Notes: generated from the letters alone by a model not told the origin. Numbered from the stretch's first letter, positions 23,173-38,100 are shown. The stretch: 64,000 nt of DNA from Monomorium pharaonis (GCF_013373865.1 NC_050472.1:26931190-26995189); one strand, 5' to 3'. Numbers and translations are program-made.

Positions 23173-26100
23173 ATGATCTCTGCGTGGAAAGCGTGCTGTA
23201 AGTACGGAAGTCTCCCGTTACGTTAAATGTGCAGGTATCCGATCGATATCTTTCATCGATCACAGATTCCGAGTGGTAATAATAAACGATTCCATCTATC
23301 GCGAATGAATCTTGACGATCGCGCGCGCGTAAATGATTTTTTTGTCGGTATCAATTTTAAATGTAAAAAAAAAGAATGACGATATTATTAAACGTGGTTG
23401 CAATCTTTCGAGTGCGTGATACAACAAGGATAAAATTATATCGCGGCGATTTGAAAAATTCAATAACGCCGACTGCCGAATACGAGTGTTAAAATCTTCG
23501 TGGGCCATCTGACAGAAGTCAACTGTTCGCCAATTCGATTTTTCAGAGGCGAGACAAAAGAGAAATAAAAATCTTATCATTGATTTTTTCAGACTGAATA
23601 TAATCAGGTACCATGAAATGACGTGCTGATATAATATAAAAATAACATTTGAAAACTATATTTAATCTTAGTTAATTGTAATTATTTAAGTGTTAATGTG
23701 CGAAACAAAAACGGAATTGCGTGGTTTTGCATATTTGCGAAATTGTACTTATCTTTTTGACGGAAATTACGATGGCAATTAGCAAACACAATGCTCAATA
23801 CTATTCATTTCCGACAAATTTTCATTAAAGACAAATACTAATAACAAAATATCAATAATGATAATAATAATCTGATAATCTTTATTACTGATGTACAAAA
23901 TCAATCAAGTTACCCTCTTGCTGTGCAAGGGAACATAAAAAACAAAAAAAAAACGGAGGAAACAGTCGCAAAGATCGTCGATCATGAGAAATCCCACTTT
24001 GCCCTAAATGCTGCGATCCGCCGGCTTTCACGTTCCGCCCGATCGCGGAAAGTGCCTTGACTTTAATTGCAATCCGTTGGTTTGTTCATATCACTTCCTG
24101 ACGTTGACGCGCGGTGGAATGTGCGCGCGAGGGTGTCACGGCTTGCCCGTCAACAACGAATTAATCTGAATCGCGAAACGTGTCGGAGCCGATCGATTTC
24201 CCGGCGTGAGAATCGCAAAAAGCGAACACCGGAAAAAGCGAAAAGAAATCCCGGAAGCTCCGCTCCTTGTCTAACTCTATTTAGCCTACGAGTTTTCTCT
24301 TTTCTCTCTCTCCTTTTCCTTTCTCTCTCGCGAATCTTGGTAGGCGTGACCAGCTTCCGGAAGTCGCATCCCTCGCGCTTTTTCTTTCACATTCCTCGCA
24401 TAGCAAAGGCACGTGAGCGGCACGAGTGAAGCGCACGCAAACCTCCACTCTTGCTTGCTCGTGTGACATCCGTGAATCGTGCCATTCGATAAGGTAAAGC
24501 GCGATTCTACGCAGATCTAATCGCCGTATAAATTAAGTCGGGCAAAAAGTCTCCTTCCTTTTTTCTTTCATCGAATAAATGGCTTGTGTCACGCGTAATG
24601 CGGTTATGCACTCAATGAGGACGGATTGATAAGGCTACCTGAGAAATAACAAAAAATGTTCGAATACAAACGCTCTTACTTTGTAGCTTTGATTTAATGT
24701 AAAACTTAAAAGAATTTAATTTTAGATTTCTTTAAACAAGAAATAAAAGAGTTTTTTGTACTAGACCAATGTTAATCCTTTTTACTTTAAAATCTCGTTC
24801 AAAGTTTCTATTCAAAGTACTTTTTCTCGCTTCGAAAGTACGGAGCAATTTTTAATAGCCGTAAATAAATCAAACGTCGAATAAATTTTGGCACACTGTA
24901 AAAAAATTATGTGTAAGAATTACACAATTCATAGTTGTCCAAATATATTTACCTTTATAAAACAGAAAATTATATTTGCACAATTAGAGATAAAAATACT
25001 AAAGAATTATATACATTTCTTACAAATTGTATAATTTTACAAATATTATTTATGCAATTTTACTTTACATTACCTTACAATTATTATTTTACATACTTTT
25101 TTATAGTGCACGCGGAGATCCGTTCGGCTTTTTCCTCTTAAGGTATCGATCATGTAATTTTTCCCCTAAGATGGAAACGTGAAAAGTGAAAAATTTCAAG
25201 TTACTGTCTTTTTCTATTCAACACTAATAGAAAGAGATAGTTACATGAAACTTTTCACTTTTCACGTTTTCGTCTTAAGGAAAAAGTTACATGATTGCTG
25301 CCCAGAAGAGAGAAAAATCCTTCACACGATTGATCAGCCAGCGAATGTCGATTTCGCGCTTGCGTCTCGCCATTTTTTTTCAATGTATGGCACCCGGCAG
25401 TAAATTCGACAGTTTCCGCGCGTTTCTATTTGTTACTCGTTCCAAGTTAATTTGCAAGCGTTTAATTACCGTCGTTCGTTTCGAAAATAGCTCCGGGTAA
25501 TTACAGAAATTAAGTCGCACGGACGCGTGTCCGCGGCCGCGCCACGCCATCGCGGAAACGGTCGTCTCGTTATCATCTGTCTGAGGAATAAAAAAAATGT
25601 TGAAACAGTTAGTATCAGTATAATATTAGTATATTAGAGCGAGTACAGTAGCAGGACGAAAGTGAGGAGTAGGAAGAGAGGAGCGGAAAAATGGGAGAAA
25701 GAACATTATCGGTGAGGCTTCGTGAGCTCTTTGAGCAGGTACTTCTCGCGTATCACATACAGATAAGATAGCGGGCCTCGACGGCAAGCGCGATCGGCAT
25801 TCCTTCAACAATTGTAAACGAAAAGCAATTGTCACACACAGCGTTGTCAAAGTGACAAGTCGTTTCTTCACGCTACATTGCACGCCGTAGAATTCCAGCT
25901 TGATTATTAGTTAATGGCGACAAGGCCGTTAATGTCGAGAAACGCGCCTTGTTGTATTCATTGTATTTATTATGTATCACCGTTCACGCCGCCGTTCAGA
26001 TTGAAGGCTCCAGACGGAAAAACGATTTCGCCGGACCACCGGAAAAAAGGAATGATTCTCGGTTTACTGCATTTTATTGCATCTTACCGTGCCACGATTA

Positions 26101-29100
26101 GTCACTACTCGTTGCAGACAGACATTTTAAACAAAATAAGGAAACTTTTGTGGCCCCATCGAATTTCCCATCGAATCGACACGATTGTCAATTAATAACG
26201 ATTGAAAAAAAAAGTTTTATCTAACCGATAAACCAGAATCGATCAATCGCTGAGTTACTCTCTCCGATACCCTTATCGAGTCACGGTTTTTGGTGTTTGT
26301 TAAAGCCACAAGTGCTCTCGAGACGTAGGTGAAGATTCGATTCGACGTTCCCAGAATGTCAATGATATCTATCGTTATTATTATGATTTTATTACTAATA
26401 TTATTTTCACGCGACATATCTTTTTCCCAAGAAGATAATCGATAGAAACGCGATTTACTTTAACGTCGAACAAACCTGGCATTACTGGCGGATAATAGAT
26501 ATCGCGGGCTGTTGTCGTATCACTTTCGTATTATCGATTAATGCGACTTTTTTTACGTCAAACTGCGATGTTGGCAAATTTCAAGGTTACGACCGTCTAT
26601 TCCTACTCGAATCTTATATTTAAGATCGTCTTAAGATGTCATCTCAGCCAATCTCAGAAAACCATATTAAGTTATTACTTAAGGCGCTGTTAACAATGGA
26701 AATAAAAATCGACTATAAATATCTATGTCTACATTACGTATGGTTCACGTTATATTTACATAAACTAGAACATTACAAGCGCGCGCTGCGCGCGCGCTAT
26801 TTGACTTTTTACTTTAAAAATAATAATAATTACAATTTGATTTTCTCTATCTTTCGTTTACATTAATTAAACGTCTTCTGCAATTTTGAATAAAAAAATG
26901 TAAAGTTTAATTATACATACATACATACCTACATACCTACCTACATACATACATACCGACATACATACCTACTTGCATACTTACTACTATCTAGCTACCT
27001 AGCTACCTAGCTACATATTTATCTAGTTACGCTCGCTCGTTTGCTCCCTCCCTTCCTCCCTTTTTCGCTCACTCACTCACACACTCACTCACTCACTGGC
27101 TCACTCCTGGCTAACTCCCGGCTCACTCCCGGCTCACTCCCGGCTCACTCCCGGCTCACTCCCGGCTCACTCCCGGCTCACTCCCGGCTCACTCCCGGCT
27201 CACTCCCGGCTCACTCCCGGCTCACTCCCGGCTCACTCCCGGCTCACTCCCGGCTCACTCCCGGCTCACTCCCGGCTCACTCCTGGCTTACTCCTGGCTT
27301 ACTCCTGGCTCACTCCTGGCTAACTCCTGGTTCACTCCTGGTCCACTCTTCACTCACTCACTCACTCTTTACTCAGTCTTTACTCACTCACTCACTCACT
27401 TACTGCCAACCAGCCAGCCAGCCAGGCAGCCAGTCGCTCACTTGCTCATTTTTGGCTCACTCCTCGCTCACTCCTCGCTCACTCCTCGCTCACTCTTCGC
27501 TCACTCTTCGCTCGCTCACTCCTCGCTCACTCACTCGCTCACTCCCGGCTCACTCCCGGCTCACTCCCGGCTCACTCCTGGCTCACTCCCGGTTCACTCC
27601 CGGCTCACTCCCGGCTCACTCCCGACTCACTCCCGGCTAACTCCTGGCTCACTCCTGGTCCACTCTTCACTCACTCACTCACTCTTTACTCAGTCTTTAC
27701 TCACTCACTCACTCACTTACTGCCAACCAGCCAGCCAGCCAGGCAGCCAGTCGCTCACTTGCTCATTTCTGGCTCACTCCCGGCTCACTCCCGGCTCACT
27801 CCTGGCTCACTCCCGGTTCACTCCTGGCTCACTCCCGGCTCACTCCCGGCTCACTCCCGGCTCACTCCCGGCTCACTCCCGGCTCACTCCCGGCTCACTC
27901 CCGGCTCACTCCCGGCTCACTCCCGGCTTACTCCTGGCTTACTCCTGGCTCACTCCTGGCTAACTCCTGGTTCACTCCTGGTCCACTCTTCACTCACTCA
28001 CTCACTCTTTACTCAGTCTTTACTCACTCACTCACTCACTTACTGCCAACCAGCCAGCCAGCCAGGCAGCCAGTCGCTCACTTGCTCATTTTTGGCTCAC
28101 TCCTCGCTCACTCCTCGCTCACTCCTCGCTCACTCTTCGCTCACTCTTTGCTCGCTCACTCCTCGCTCACTCACTCGCTCACTCCCGGCTCACTCCCGGC
28201 TCACTCCTGGCTCACTCCCGGTTCACTCCCGGCTCACTCCCGGCTCACTCCCGGCTCACTCCCGGCTCACTCCCGGCTAACTCCTGGCTCACTCCTGGTC
28301 CACTCTTCACTCACTCACTCACTCTTTACTCAGTCTTTACTCACTCACTCACTCACTTACTGCCAACCAGCCAGCCAGCCAGGCAGCCAGTCGCTCACTT
28401 GCTCATTTCTGGCTCACTCCCGGCTCACTCCCGGCTCACTCCTGGCTCACTCCCGGCTCACTCCTGGCTCACTCCCGGCTCACTCCTGGCTCACTCCCGG
28501 CTCACTCCCGGCTCACTCCCGGCTCACTCCCGGCTCACTCCTGGCTCACTCCCGGTTCACTCCTGGCTCACTCCCGGCTCACTCCCGGCTCACTCCTGGC
28601 TCACTCCTGGCTCACTCTTCACTCACTCACTCACTCTTTACTCAGTCTTTACTCACTTACTCACTCACTCACTGCCAACCAGCCAGCCAGGCAGCCAGTC
28701 GCTTACTTGCTCACTCCTGGCTCACTCCTTGCTCACTCCTGGCTCACTCCCGGCTCACTCCCGGCTCACTCCCGGCTCACTCCCGGCTCACTCCTGGCTT
28801 ACTCCTGGCTTACTCCTGGCTCACTCCTGGCTAACTCCTGGCTCACTCCTGGTTCACTCTTCACTCACTCACTCACTCTTTACTCAGTCTTTACTCACTT
28901 ATTCACTCACTCACTGCCAACCAGCCAGCCAACCAGCCAGTCGCTTACTTGCTCACTCCTGGCTCACTCCTGGCTCACTCCTTGCTCACTCCCGGCTCAC
29001 TCCCGGCTCACTCCCGGCTCACTCCCGGCTCACTCCCGGCTCACTCCCGGCTCACTCCCGGCTCACTCCCGGCTCACTCCTGGCTTACTCCTGGCTCACA

Positions 29101-32100
29101 TATTTTTATGTCTGAGTTTGTCAGGTATTAAAAAAATTATGATAAACATTTATAAAAATATTTAAAATAAATATTTATACCATTATTATCAAAGAATATA
29201 AAAAATATTTCAAGTTTATATACCATTAGATACCACAGACGCGTGCTTCGCGCGCGCTACTTAACTTTTTATTTTTCACCTTTTAAAAATAAATTACAAC
29301 AATAAATGTATAAATAATATTTATACAAATTTTATAGCTGTCAAAATTCAATTGCAATGACAGCTACTCTTGCAACACGAAGTAAGCGCAGCGAGAGAAT
29401 CAATTGGCATCGCGGAAAAGCGACAACAATGAACTTCGAGAAATGCGAGCAATCGACTTTACATGCCTTTTTTTAGATAGGATAGGATAGGATCTTTTTC
29501 ACGTGCACAATACAACCAATGTAAATTGGATAACATAATACACAAAAAAATAATTAACGAAAGTGTTAATATATCTTTAATGCTGAGAAAAAATAAAAAT
29601 GTATTAATATAATTATAAAAAATTAAAAAACGGAATATAATTTACTGATAAAATCTGAATCTTCGATGACCAATGAATTACTCTTTACATAAATGACACG
29701 TAAAAGATAATTTACATTATGTATGCACACATAATTATTATTATTTTGTATTATGTATTATTATTATTACTGTTATTTATATTTCACGTGTAAACGTCTA
29801 ATTCTGATTTACTTCCAAGATTGATCGTTCGGATGATGCAAATACATTAATTCTTTTTACTCACTAAAGACGTATATACGCGATCTTTCGCATGTGCATA
29901 TGCAGCGCGTAAACTTCACGCATGGATGCACAATACATGGGAGTTATGCGGCGCGAGCGTGTGCCGTGAAATTTGATCGTGTCCATGCGTCCCGGCGTTT
30001 TTCAAAAATTAATAGAGATTGCGTGACGACGATATGAAGTACAATACATATGTTACATTATTCCTGATGCCCCTGATGGCGCTCGTCCGCTTGTGTTCGC
30101 GACTTTGATTTGACAGCGCGCAGCATTCGCTGTTCCAGCGTGGTATTGCGCGCGAAAGATACATACAGATATAAAAAGAGATTCATCTTCTCGCTCTTCT
30201 CGTTTGCTTCGATTTTTCGCGGAAAAAATATAGATTGGATGATTTAGCGAAGCTACAGTCTACTGTCCCAGTTCGATCTGTAATTAGGGAAATTTAATAG
30301 TTTAACAAAGAAATGATGTTTGAAAGCAATGAATAAATTGGTAGAGCGATTTGTTCTTTGCCACAATGAAAATTGCTGCAGCAAAAGTATGCCTTATTTT
30401 AGATAGGATGTTTTGTAAAATTTTAACGCATATATTTGATTTTCGCAAAAAATTATTTTGTTGTATTAATAAATTTTCTGTTCTCTATTTTAAAAATATA
30501 ATTAGTTATAAATCATTAATTTTATTAAACTGTAAAATATTGCTACTTTAACATAAAAAATTGGCTGTAGGTATATTACGACTGTGGATCTGTTAAATTA
30601 ATGAAATTCTTACAATTAGTTGTTTCAACAAATCCTTTTTTCTGTATAGTACGTCCTTAATTTTTCAGAAAAATAAAATCGAAGAAAAATGTCTTTTTCC
30701 ATTTTTTCTGAAGAGTATGAAAAGATATAATACTAATAATGACAACTTTATTTAATAAATTACTCACTTATCAGAGCTCTTAAATTATGAAAGAATCTAA
30801 AACCGTGACATAAAGATAACATTAAAGATCATATCACTAAAAAAAAGAAAAATATGGCAAGAAGAAAATTGTTTTTTATCAAAATAAAAAAAAATTTAAA
30901 GCTAAGTACACTAGCGACTACGATCGCACGAGAGAATTATATCATATGATTTTGGAATAGAAGCCACATGCGACGGAGGTCATCGCTCTATGTTTTCCTT
31001 TAAACGATTTCGTGTGAAAGATCGATAAAATGCTGCACCGAGGCACCGATGTTTATGCATGACATATCTTACATAAATGAAGTAATCAGAACAATTGAGT
31101 CGGAAGCAACAAGCACAATAGGCGCGTCATATCTTTGTGGAACAAATTTTATCGTGGAATCCCATATCGATGCTTGATTGATTGTTTGATAAGTAAGCAG
31201 AAGATAAGCGCAGGACATACAAAATAGTTCGGAATTAGAGATGTCGTTTTGGCATATGTGAATGAGATTACGCATATCGATTAAGGCGCGGGAAACGAGT
31301 TCGCAGTCATCGAGAGCATCGTCGATCAATATTTTCGACGGTCATCCTTTCCTTTCATTTTTCAATGATAAGCATAAAATACATGGATTAATTAAAGTAG
31401 GCAATTACTTTTTTACAATCATGTATTAAAATAATACATTTCGACACACATAAAAAATAAAAACGACAAGATGTTAATTAATTCGAAGAAAAAATACGAT
31501 TTATATTTGACTCTTTAACGGTATACAGATTAGTGACAATTCGAGTGTTATCGTCGGACAAAATTCCGATGATTCAGAGTGCAGCGACGAAGACTGATAA
31601 TAAAACACATACAACATTTCGTGTATTTCTAAAATAGAAGTGATCCCGGAATGTGTGATAGCAAGCACTCCACGTGGAAGGCTAATATTTAGAAGCGCGT
31701 GCGAGTGTAATCGCGACTGACTTAAATCGCAGTTTCCGACGGAATATAATTTCGCAAGTCCGATGATGTGGTGTCTAACATCTCTTTTCTTTCAATGCTA
31801 AACGTGACAGGCAATCTCTCGAGCGGATTTGTGCGTCTCGCGCGATCGCCTTGGGATCATTATTACGACGGTGCGTTGTAAATCAACGCTGTTGTCGTCG
31901 CGAGTTTATTTTCCGCCAATTCATATCCCACGAGATATCGCGCAGATATGTCGCAGATTCGATAATAATCTGTCTCAACTGTACTTCGATTTATCCGCAC
32001 GCGCGTACGGAAGGAAAAAAACGAAGACAATTCGTTCCGATCCCCGGAAATCTATCAACGATATCGCGTTGCATTGTGCAAAAACAATCTTCGCTTATCT

Positions 32101-35100
32101 ACCATACGCTCGTGCCTCGGATAATTAAAAGTGCATGGATAATTAAAACACCTACAAATCTACCAAGTACGTGGTGTAAAAAAATGTAAAAATAATGGTG
32201 TCATCGATTTATCACTTGTTGACGTGCAGCAGCATCGTGTATCAGCATTAAATGCATATCTCGTAGGTTTTACTATAATAGATAAGGCATCCCCCCCGTC
32301 GGTGCTGCGCCTATCGGGCTTTCTTGATCGCGTTTTTGCCCCTTTCGCCGTTCGCGCACGAATAACGAAAAAAAAAGAGCAAAGAGACGTCTGTCGATGA
32401 AAGGAGGAAAAAAGAAGAAAGAAGCATTTACGAGAGGAATTTACGAGGTGCCGGTGTGTCTGTGTATGAAAACGTGTGATTACGCCACAATTGAGACGAA
32501 ACGGGAAAAAGCGTCGCGGCAATTATTATTACATAATGTTTGATATCAATAATTAAAGTTTAATACAGAAACGTTTAATTACAATCTCGTAACGTACGTG
32601 GACCAAACAGAGAATCGCTGTCTCAATCTCGCGCGGTACCTCCTCCTTTCAATTATAGATCAATCAAGAACGCGCCTTTACCTTTTTTCTCTCTTTATCT
32701 TTCTTTTCCACGGATGAAGACGAATCTCCCCGACTGGAGGAATTTTTCTCGTTCCCAAATGTGTCCTCTCGCGAAAATAAGCTCTCTCTCCGCACCGCGC
32801 GCGCGATAATTATCGATCAAGCAAGTATAGTTTGGCGGTTTTCGTAAGACACGCGGCGAAATTTTCTTTTTTGCGAGATTTTTGCAAGACGCGTGATTTC
32901 CGCCGTCCACTTTTCCTAAAGCAGGAAAAAGAAAGAGAAAGACACTCGCGCATGGTTTTTCCCAGTGCACGAGGAAAGTTCGAGCGTAAAACTCGGTTAC
33001 ACAGTTTAACACTAGAAATGTCAAGCATGCAATTATCATATTGACTATTTCTATTTTTTTTTAGATTAATGATCTAAACATTAAGATTAGTAATCTTTTA
33101 AATTAATCCAATTATATTTTTTAGATTAATCCTATCTGTTGTGTACAAAAGATTCTAAAATTTTATGACTTTCATTACTTATTTCCTGATAAAATATTAA
33201 ATTTGTCATCACTTTGTTCATTTTCATAACGATTCAATTGTAAGATTTTATGGTTTCATTTCTATGTCTTTTATTTCGATATGGAGTAACTTTAATCTCG
33301 GCTTAACTTGATATCGTTTTTAAGTTTTAGGAACTGAAAAAAATAAAAAGCAGTTAAACTGAGATTACAGTTAATCGCTGGCAGAACTGATCGTTAATGA
33401 ATAAAAAATATTGATACTTCGGGTGTTAATGAGAAATGGAATGGCCTCAGTCACGAGTACAGAATTTTCATTCATTGAACAACAACGAACGACCGTTCGA
33501 GGAAACTCGCACTGTTCCCGTCGTTATCTCTCATTTTAGTTTCACATGGATAACCTCGTGATTTTTGTGCAATAAAAGTAGATTTCCGTTCGCAAATTAC
33601 AAATCAATTACTGACTAACTAGAAACTATTCCACTTACAGCAATAGATTGCGAATAATGTAATCAGATGGATAGATGCAGATCTAGCGACTGATTGATTA
33701 ATCAATTACGCAACAAAATACAAATATGTAGATAAGAATGTACATACGTCAGAATAGATAAAAATGAAAGGAATATCCGAGCAATATATTACGTATACGA
33801 AGATGTAAGTAGATAAGCTCTGTTTCTAATTAATTTTGAATAAAACTTTTCAACTCAACTTAAGAATATCTATTAACTTAAGCTTAACGTAATCTTTAAT
33901 CATAACAGCCCGTTTCCTTTTTGAAACGTTGTGTAACCCCGGTGATTAGAGAAATTAGAAATTTTTTCATATTTTATAAGATTTCAGAAATTATAAAATA
34001 GAAAATCTTAAAAATCTTAGAATATTTCAGAACTCACATATGTGAAAAATTCTAAGAAAAGATCAGCATTTTCAGTATTTCTGAAGAGTGTTCCAGTTGG
34101 TATAAAAATGTTGAAACTTTATCCTAAGAAATGTGTACGTAATTTGCTACAAGTATAAGCAGTTAGTCCCGCGATCTCACTTTTACCTCGATAACGCGTT
34201 CACGCACGCACGTACGTACGTACGTGCATCAAACGTTTCCTATGTAAATAACGCGGCTAACGGGATTCTCCGGGGAGAATTTTTACGCGTTGGGCGCGTG
34301 CATCCTCGAAGATGTGCCGTCTAGGGCACCGACAAGGAAAGTTTGAAACCGCATACGAGGAAAGAATGGCAATCAACTATGGATGGTTGGATGAGTGATA
34401 GTCGAGCTGTCGGCGCTATGTAGGCAAAGGCCAAGCGAGAAAGATGTATCTTTGTCGATTCCGCGGATCTTAAGGGAGGTTGTGTTGTAACACGTAATCC
34501 TGGACGCGAAATCCTCGAGGAAACGGAAGACCAAGACATCGACTGAATGCACGCGGGAACCGGAAAATGCACTGGTACCTCTCTGTTGCGACGCGGCCGA
34601 GTCGCACCAGGTGCGTTCACCGAGAACACGGGGCATACCACTTCTCCGAGGTGCGTGTGCCATTGCGTATGTCGAGGCACGTATTTCTGTACGTGCGTGC
34701 GTGATCGCATAGCAAACGGACAGCCGTGGAATAGAAAACGCACGGCTGAAGGTTCATTCACCAAACCGGGGAAGAAAACCGGGGCACAAAGGTTGACCGG
34801 ATGATACCATTGCTTATGAAAAAGTCCCATCGCTTTACTATCGTGTTTTATTGAAATCTAAAAAATTATAGGAAAGAGTTGCCGTGTTATTTAAGTTATA
34901 TATTTCTTTTTTGGCACTGGCGCGTAAACCAATAATAATAGAAATTGTAACTTGATGTTTCAGATACTTATTACCATTTTTTAAATCTTTCCCATCAATA
35001 ACTTCAATAACATGATTTATTACAAGTCTTTCAGCTGCAAAAACATGCGCGAAATATCTTTGTATAGCAATATTAGATTAAAAACAGGTAGATAGAAAAA

Positions 35101-38100
35101 TAATTTTTTTTATTAAAACTGTGAGATATATCTCTCGCTAAATGGAGCTTCGTTTTGCGAATTACCGTTATCGCAACGTTTTGCCTGAGTCACGAGGTTC
35201 GATAGAACAGCAAAAGTAATATTCTGCAAAAACTTCGTCACGTGAACGATTTATTGGAAAAAGAAACCATTATGAAAAATGTACATCGGTAATAATGATG
35301 AAAGAAACGACAAATAATCGAATAATAAAGTCCTAGTCCAGATAAGTGAGGGGTAACACGATCTAATCTAACGCCCAATAAAACTTAAAATCTCGTGCAT
35401 AAATTCAACTTCTACATAAACAAATAGATTCCATCATAAACCAAGTGTCCCCTTTTTGGCGATATATTGTAGAAGAGAGTAAAGAATATAGTATAATATA
35501 CACACACACACACACACACACACTTTATTCTCATATATATGATAAAATAGATTCCATCATAATACCTTGAGATTTACTTCTCGCAAGCTGCATTGCCTCC
35601 CGATTACATTTTAATAATTTTAACAAATAACAAAATAATTTTTTTAATAAACAAGTTTAACGCGTTGTACGTAATTGGACACGCGGAAAGAACAGTTTTG
35701 CTGAAATACTTAAAATTTAACTAGATACAGATCTTCTGAAAATAATTGTGTTAGACCATCAAAATAATTATGTAGGATACTCAAAGCAGACTAATTACTA
35801 GAATGTCAAAACTTTTTATAGCATTGCTTATCATGCTTAAGCATCCTATATAATTATTTTGATGGTCCAACAAAATTATTTTCTGATTTGTATCTACTCA
35901 TACAGAATGATTGCAACAGCATTGCAGAAATATTTCATATAAGATTGCAACATTGCGAAATGTTGTAGCAATGGTAAAATGTCTACTTTTAGAAATTGCA
36001 ATGTTACAGTATAATGGCTTGTCTGTTAGAACTCGCCTCAATCGATTAAATTTGGAATTAATAACGTAGAACTCGCGAAATTGTTGATTGCAGGCGGCCG
36101 ATTAGCGCAACGATGGATATTCGCTATCATGGGATTTTTGGCGATCCTGAATGCCTATACCATGAGAATCTGTCTCTCGATCACTATTACAGAGATGGCG
36201 ATTCCAATAGAGCATAATTACACAGTCGATCACACTTGTCCTGCGGAACCATCAATTAAAAACGAGACTAAGGTGGATCCCAATCGATACGACTGGGATG
36301 AACGTACACAGGTAAAAGATACACAAAATCATACCTTATTAATAATATCAAGATCATACTATTTAATAATTTTTAATGATTAATAACATCAGAAAAATAT
36401 CAATTGCTGAGTTATTAAAAAAATATTCTTTGTAAAGACACACCAGTTATACACTTAAAAGAAGAAAATTAAAACTGAGTAATCACTTTTCTTAGCGCTA
36501 AAATGATTTATTTGTACATATCTTTAGGTTTTACCTTCACTTTAATTTTCGCTCTTGCTTTTCGCATTTCTTTACTTATTTATCTTTATTTTGTCTCCAT
36601 ATTTTTTTCTTTCATCTGTTTCAGGGTCTTATTCTCTCGTCCTTTTACTGGGGTTACGTCATCACGCATCTGCCGGGCGGGATGCTATCTGAAAGATTCG
36701 GTGGCAAGTACACCCTCGGTGTCGGCATCCTCTCGACAGCAATATTCACCTTGCTGACACCGGTAGTGGTTAAATGGGGTGAGGCAACCGGTCTGATCGT
36801 GTTGAGGATTCTCATGGGTCTTGGCGAGGGCACGACCTTCCCGGCGTTAAACGCCATGTTGGCGCAGTGGACACCGCCGGAAGAGAGGTCGGTGATCGGC
36901 TCGCTAGTGTTCGCCGGAGCCCAGCTGGGCACAGTGTTCGCCAACGTGGTGTCCGGCTTAATCCTGCACGATTTCGAATGGCCCACGGTCTTCTATGTAT
37001 TCGGCGGCATCGGTGTGCTGTGGTTCGTCGTGTTTGTCCTAATCTGCTACAACAATCCGGACGAGCATCCGTTCATCTCCAATCGTGAGCGCAAGTACCT
37101 GCACGAGCGTATGAACGAGCACACTCACAAGACACCACCGCCCGTGCCCTGGCGACACATGCTGCGCTCGGCACCCGTCTGGGCCTTGATCACCGCCCAG
37201 ATCGGCCACGACTGGGGTTTCTTCACTCTGGTCACCGATCTGCCCAAGTACATGAGCAGCGTGCTTAAATACACCATCAAGAGCAACGGGTTTGTCTCAG
37301 CGTTGCCCTATCTCGTCATGTGGTTCAGCAGCTTAGGGTCGTCCTATCTGGCTGACTGGATGATCACCAAGGGCGTTATGTCGCGCACCAACGTGAGGAA
37401 ACTCGGCACCACGATCGCCTCTATAGGCCCGGGCGTCTTCATCATTGCCGCCTCGTACTCCAAATGCGACCGAACGCTAGTGGTAACCATGTTCACCATC
37501 GGCATGGCTCTGATGGGTATGTAGATGCAAATTGACGCGCGGGAAAAAGAGATCAATACAGTAAAATTATAGCTTGCTAAGCAAGTTATTACGAACATTT
37601 ATACGGGAAAAATGGTTTTGCAGAAAATAATGGATTTTGTTCTGACAGAATAATTACCTAGAACGCTCAAGCATGATGCTGCAACAAATTTTGACTCTAA
37701 CAACTAGTTTGAGCGTCTTATATAATTATTTTGACAAAATCACTTACGCGTTTAGCTAAATTTTTAGTAAAACCGTTCTTTAGTAAAACCGTGTAACTCA
37801 ACAGATCTAATAATCTAGCAAAGAAAAGAAATATTAATCAATCAATTTTTTTGCGCATCCATCTCTCACAGTGTTACATACTTTCATCTTCATTGGTAAA
37901 GTTTCTTTATCATTTTAACATTTGTTTTTATTTTACTGTATCAAGGTACTTTCTACCCTGGAATGAAAGTCAACGGGTTAGATCTCAGCCCCAATTATTC
38001 CGGCACCTTGATGGCACTGGTGAATGGAATTGGCGCCTTTACCGGTATCATCACACCGTACATTGTCGGCGAGTTGGCGCATCAGCAAACGCTCATGCAG

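Noticed and set aside
27041..29099. Telomere-like repeat
   Set aside because: The unit GGCTCACTCCC does not match the insect TTAGG telomere motif and the array lies inside an intron.
27041..29165. Seven overlapping plus-strand open frames of 60-250 codons with Leu/Ser/His/Pro-rich repeats
   Set aside because: They are produced by an 11-bp tandem repeat that lacks stops in any plus frame; the same peptide appears in all three frames.
31069..31329. 86-codon minus open frame in SLC17 intron 1
   Set aside because: It is partly protein-like, but a stop lies just upstream, there is no start or splice support, and no family is recognised.
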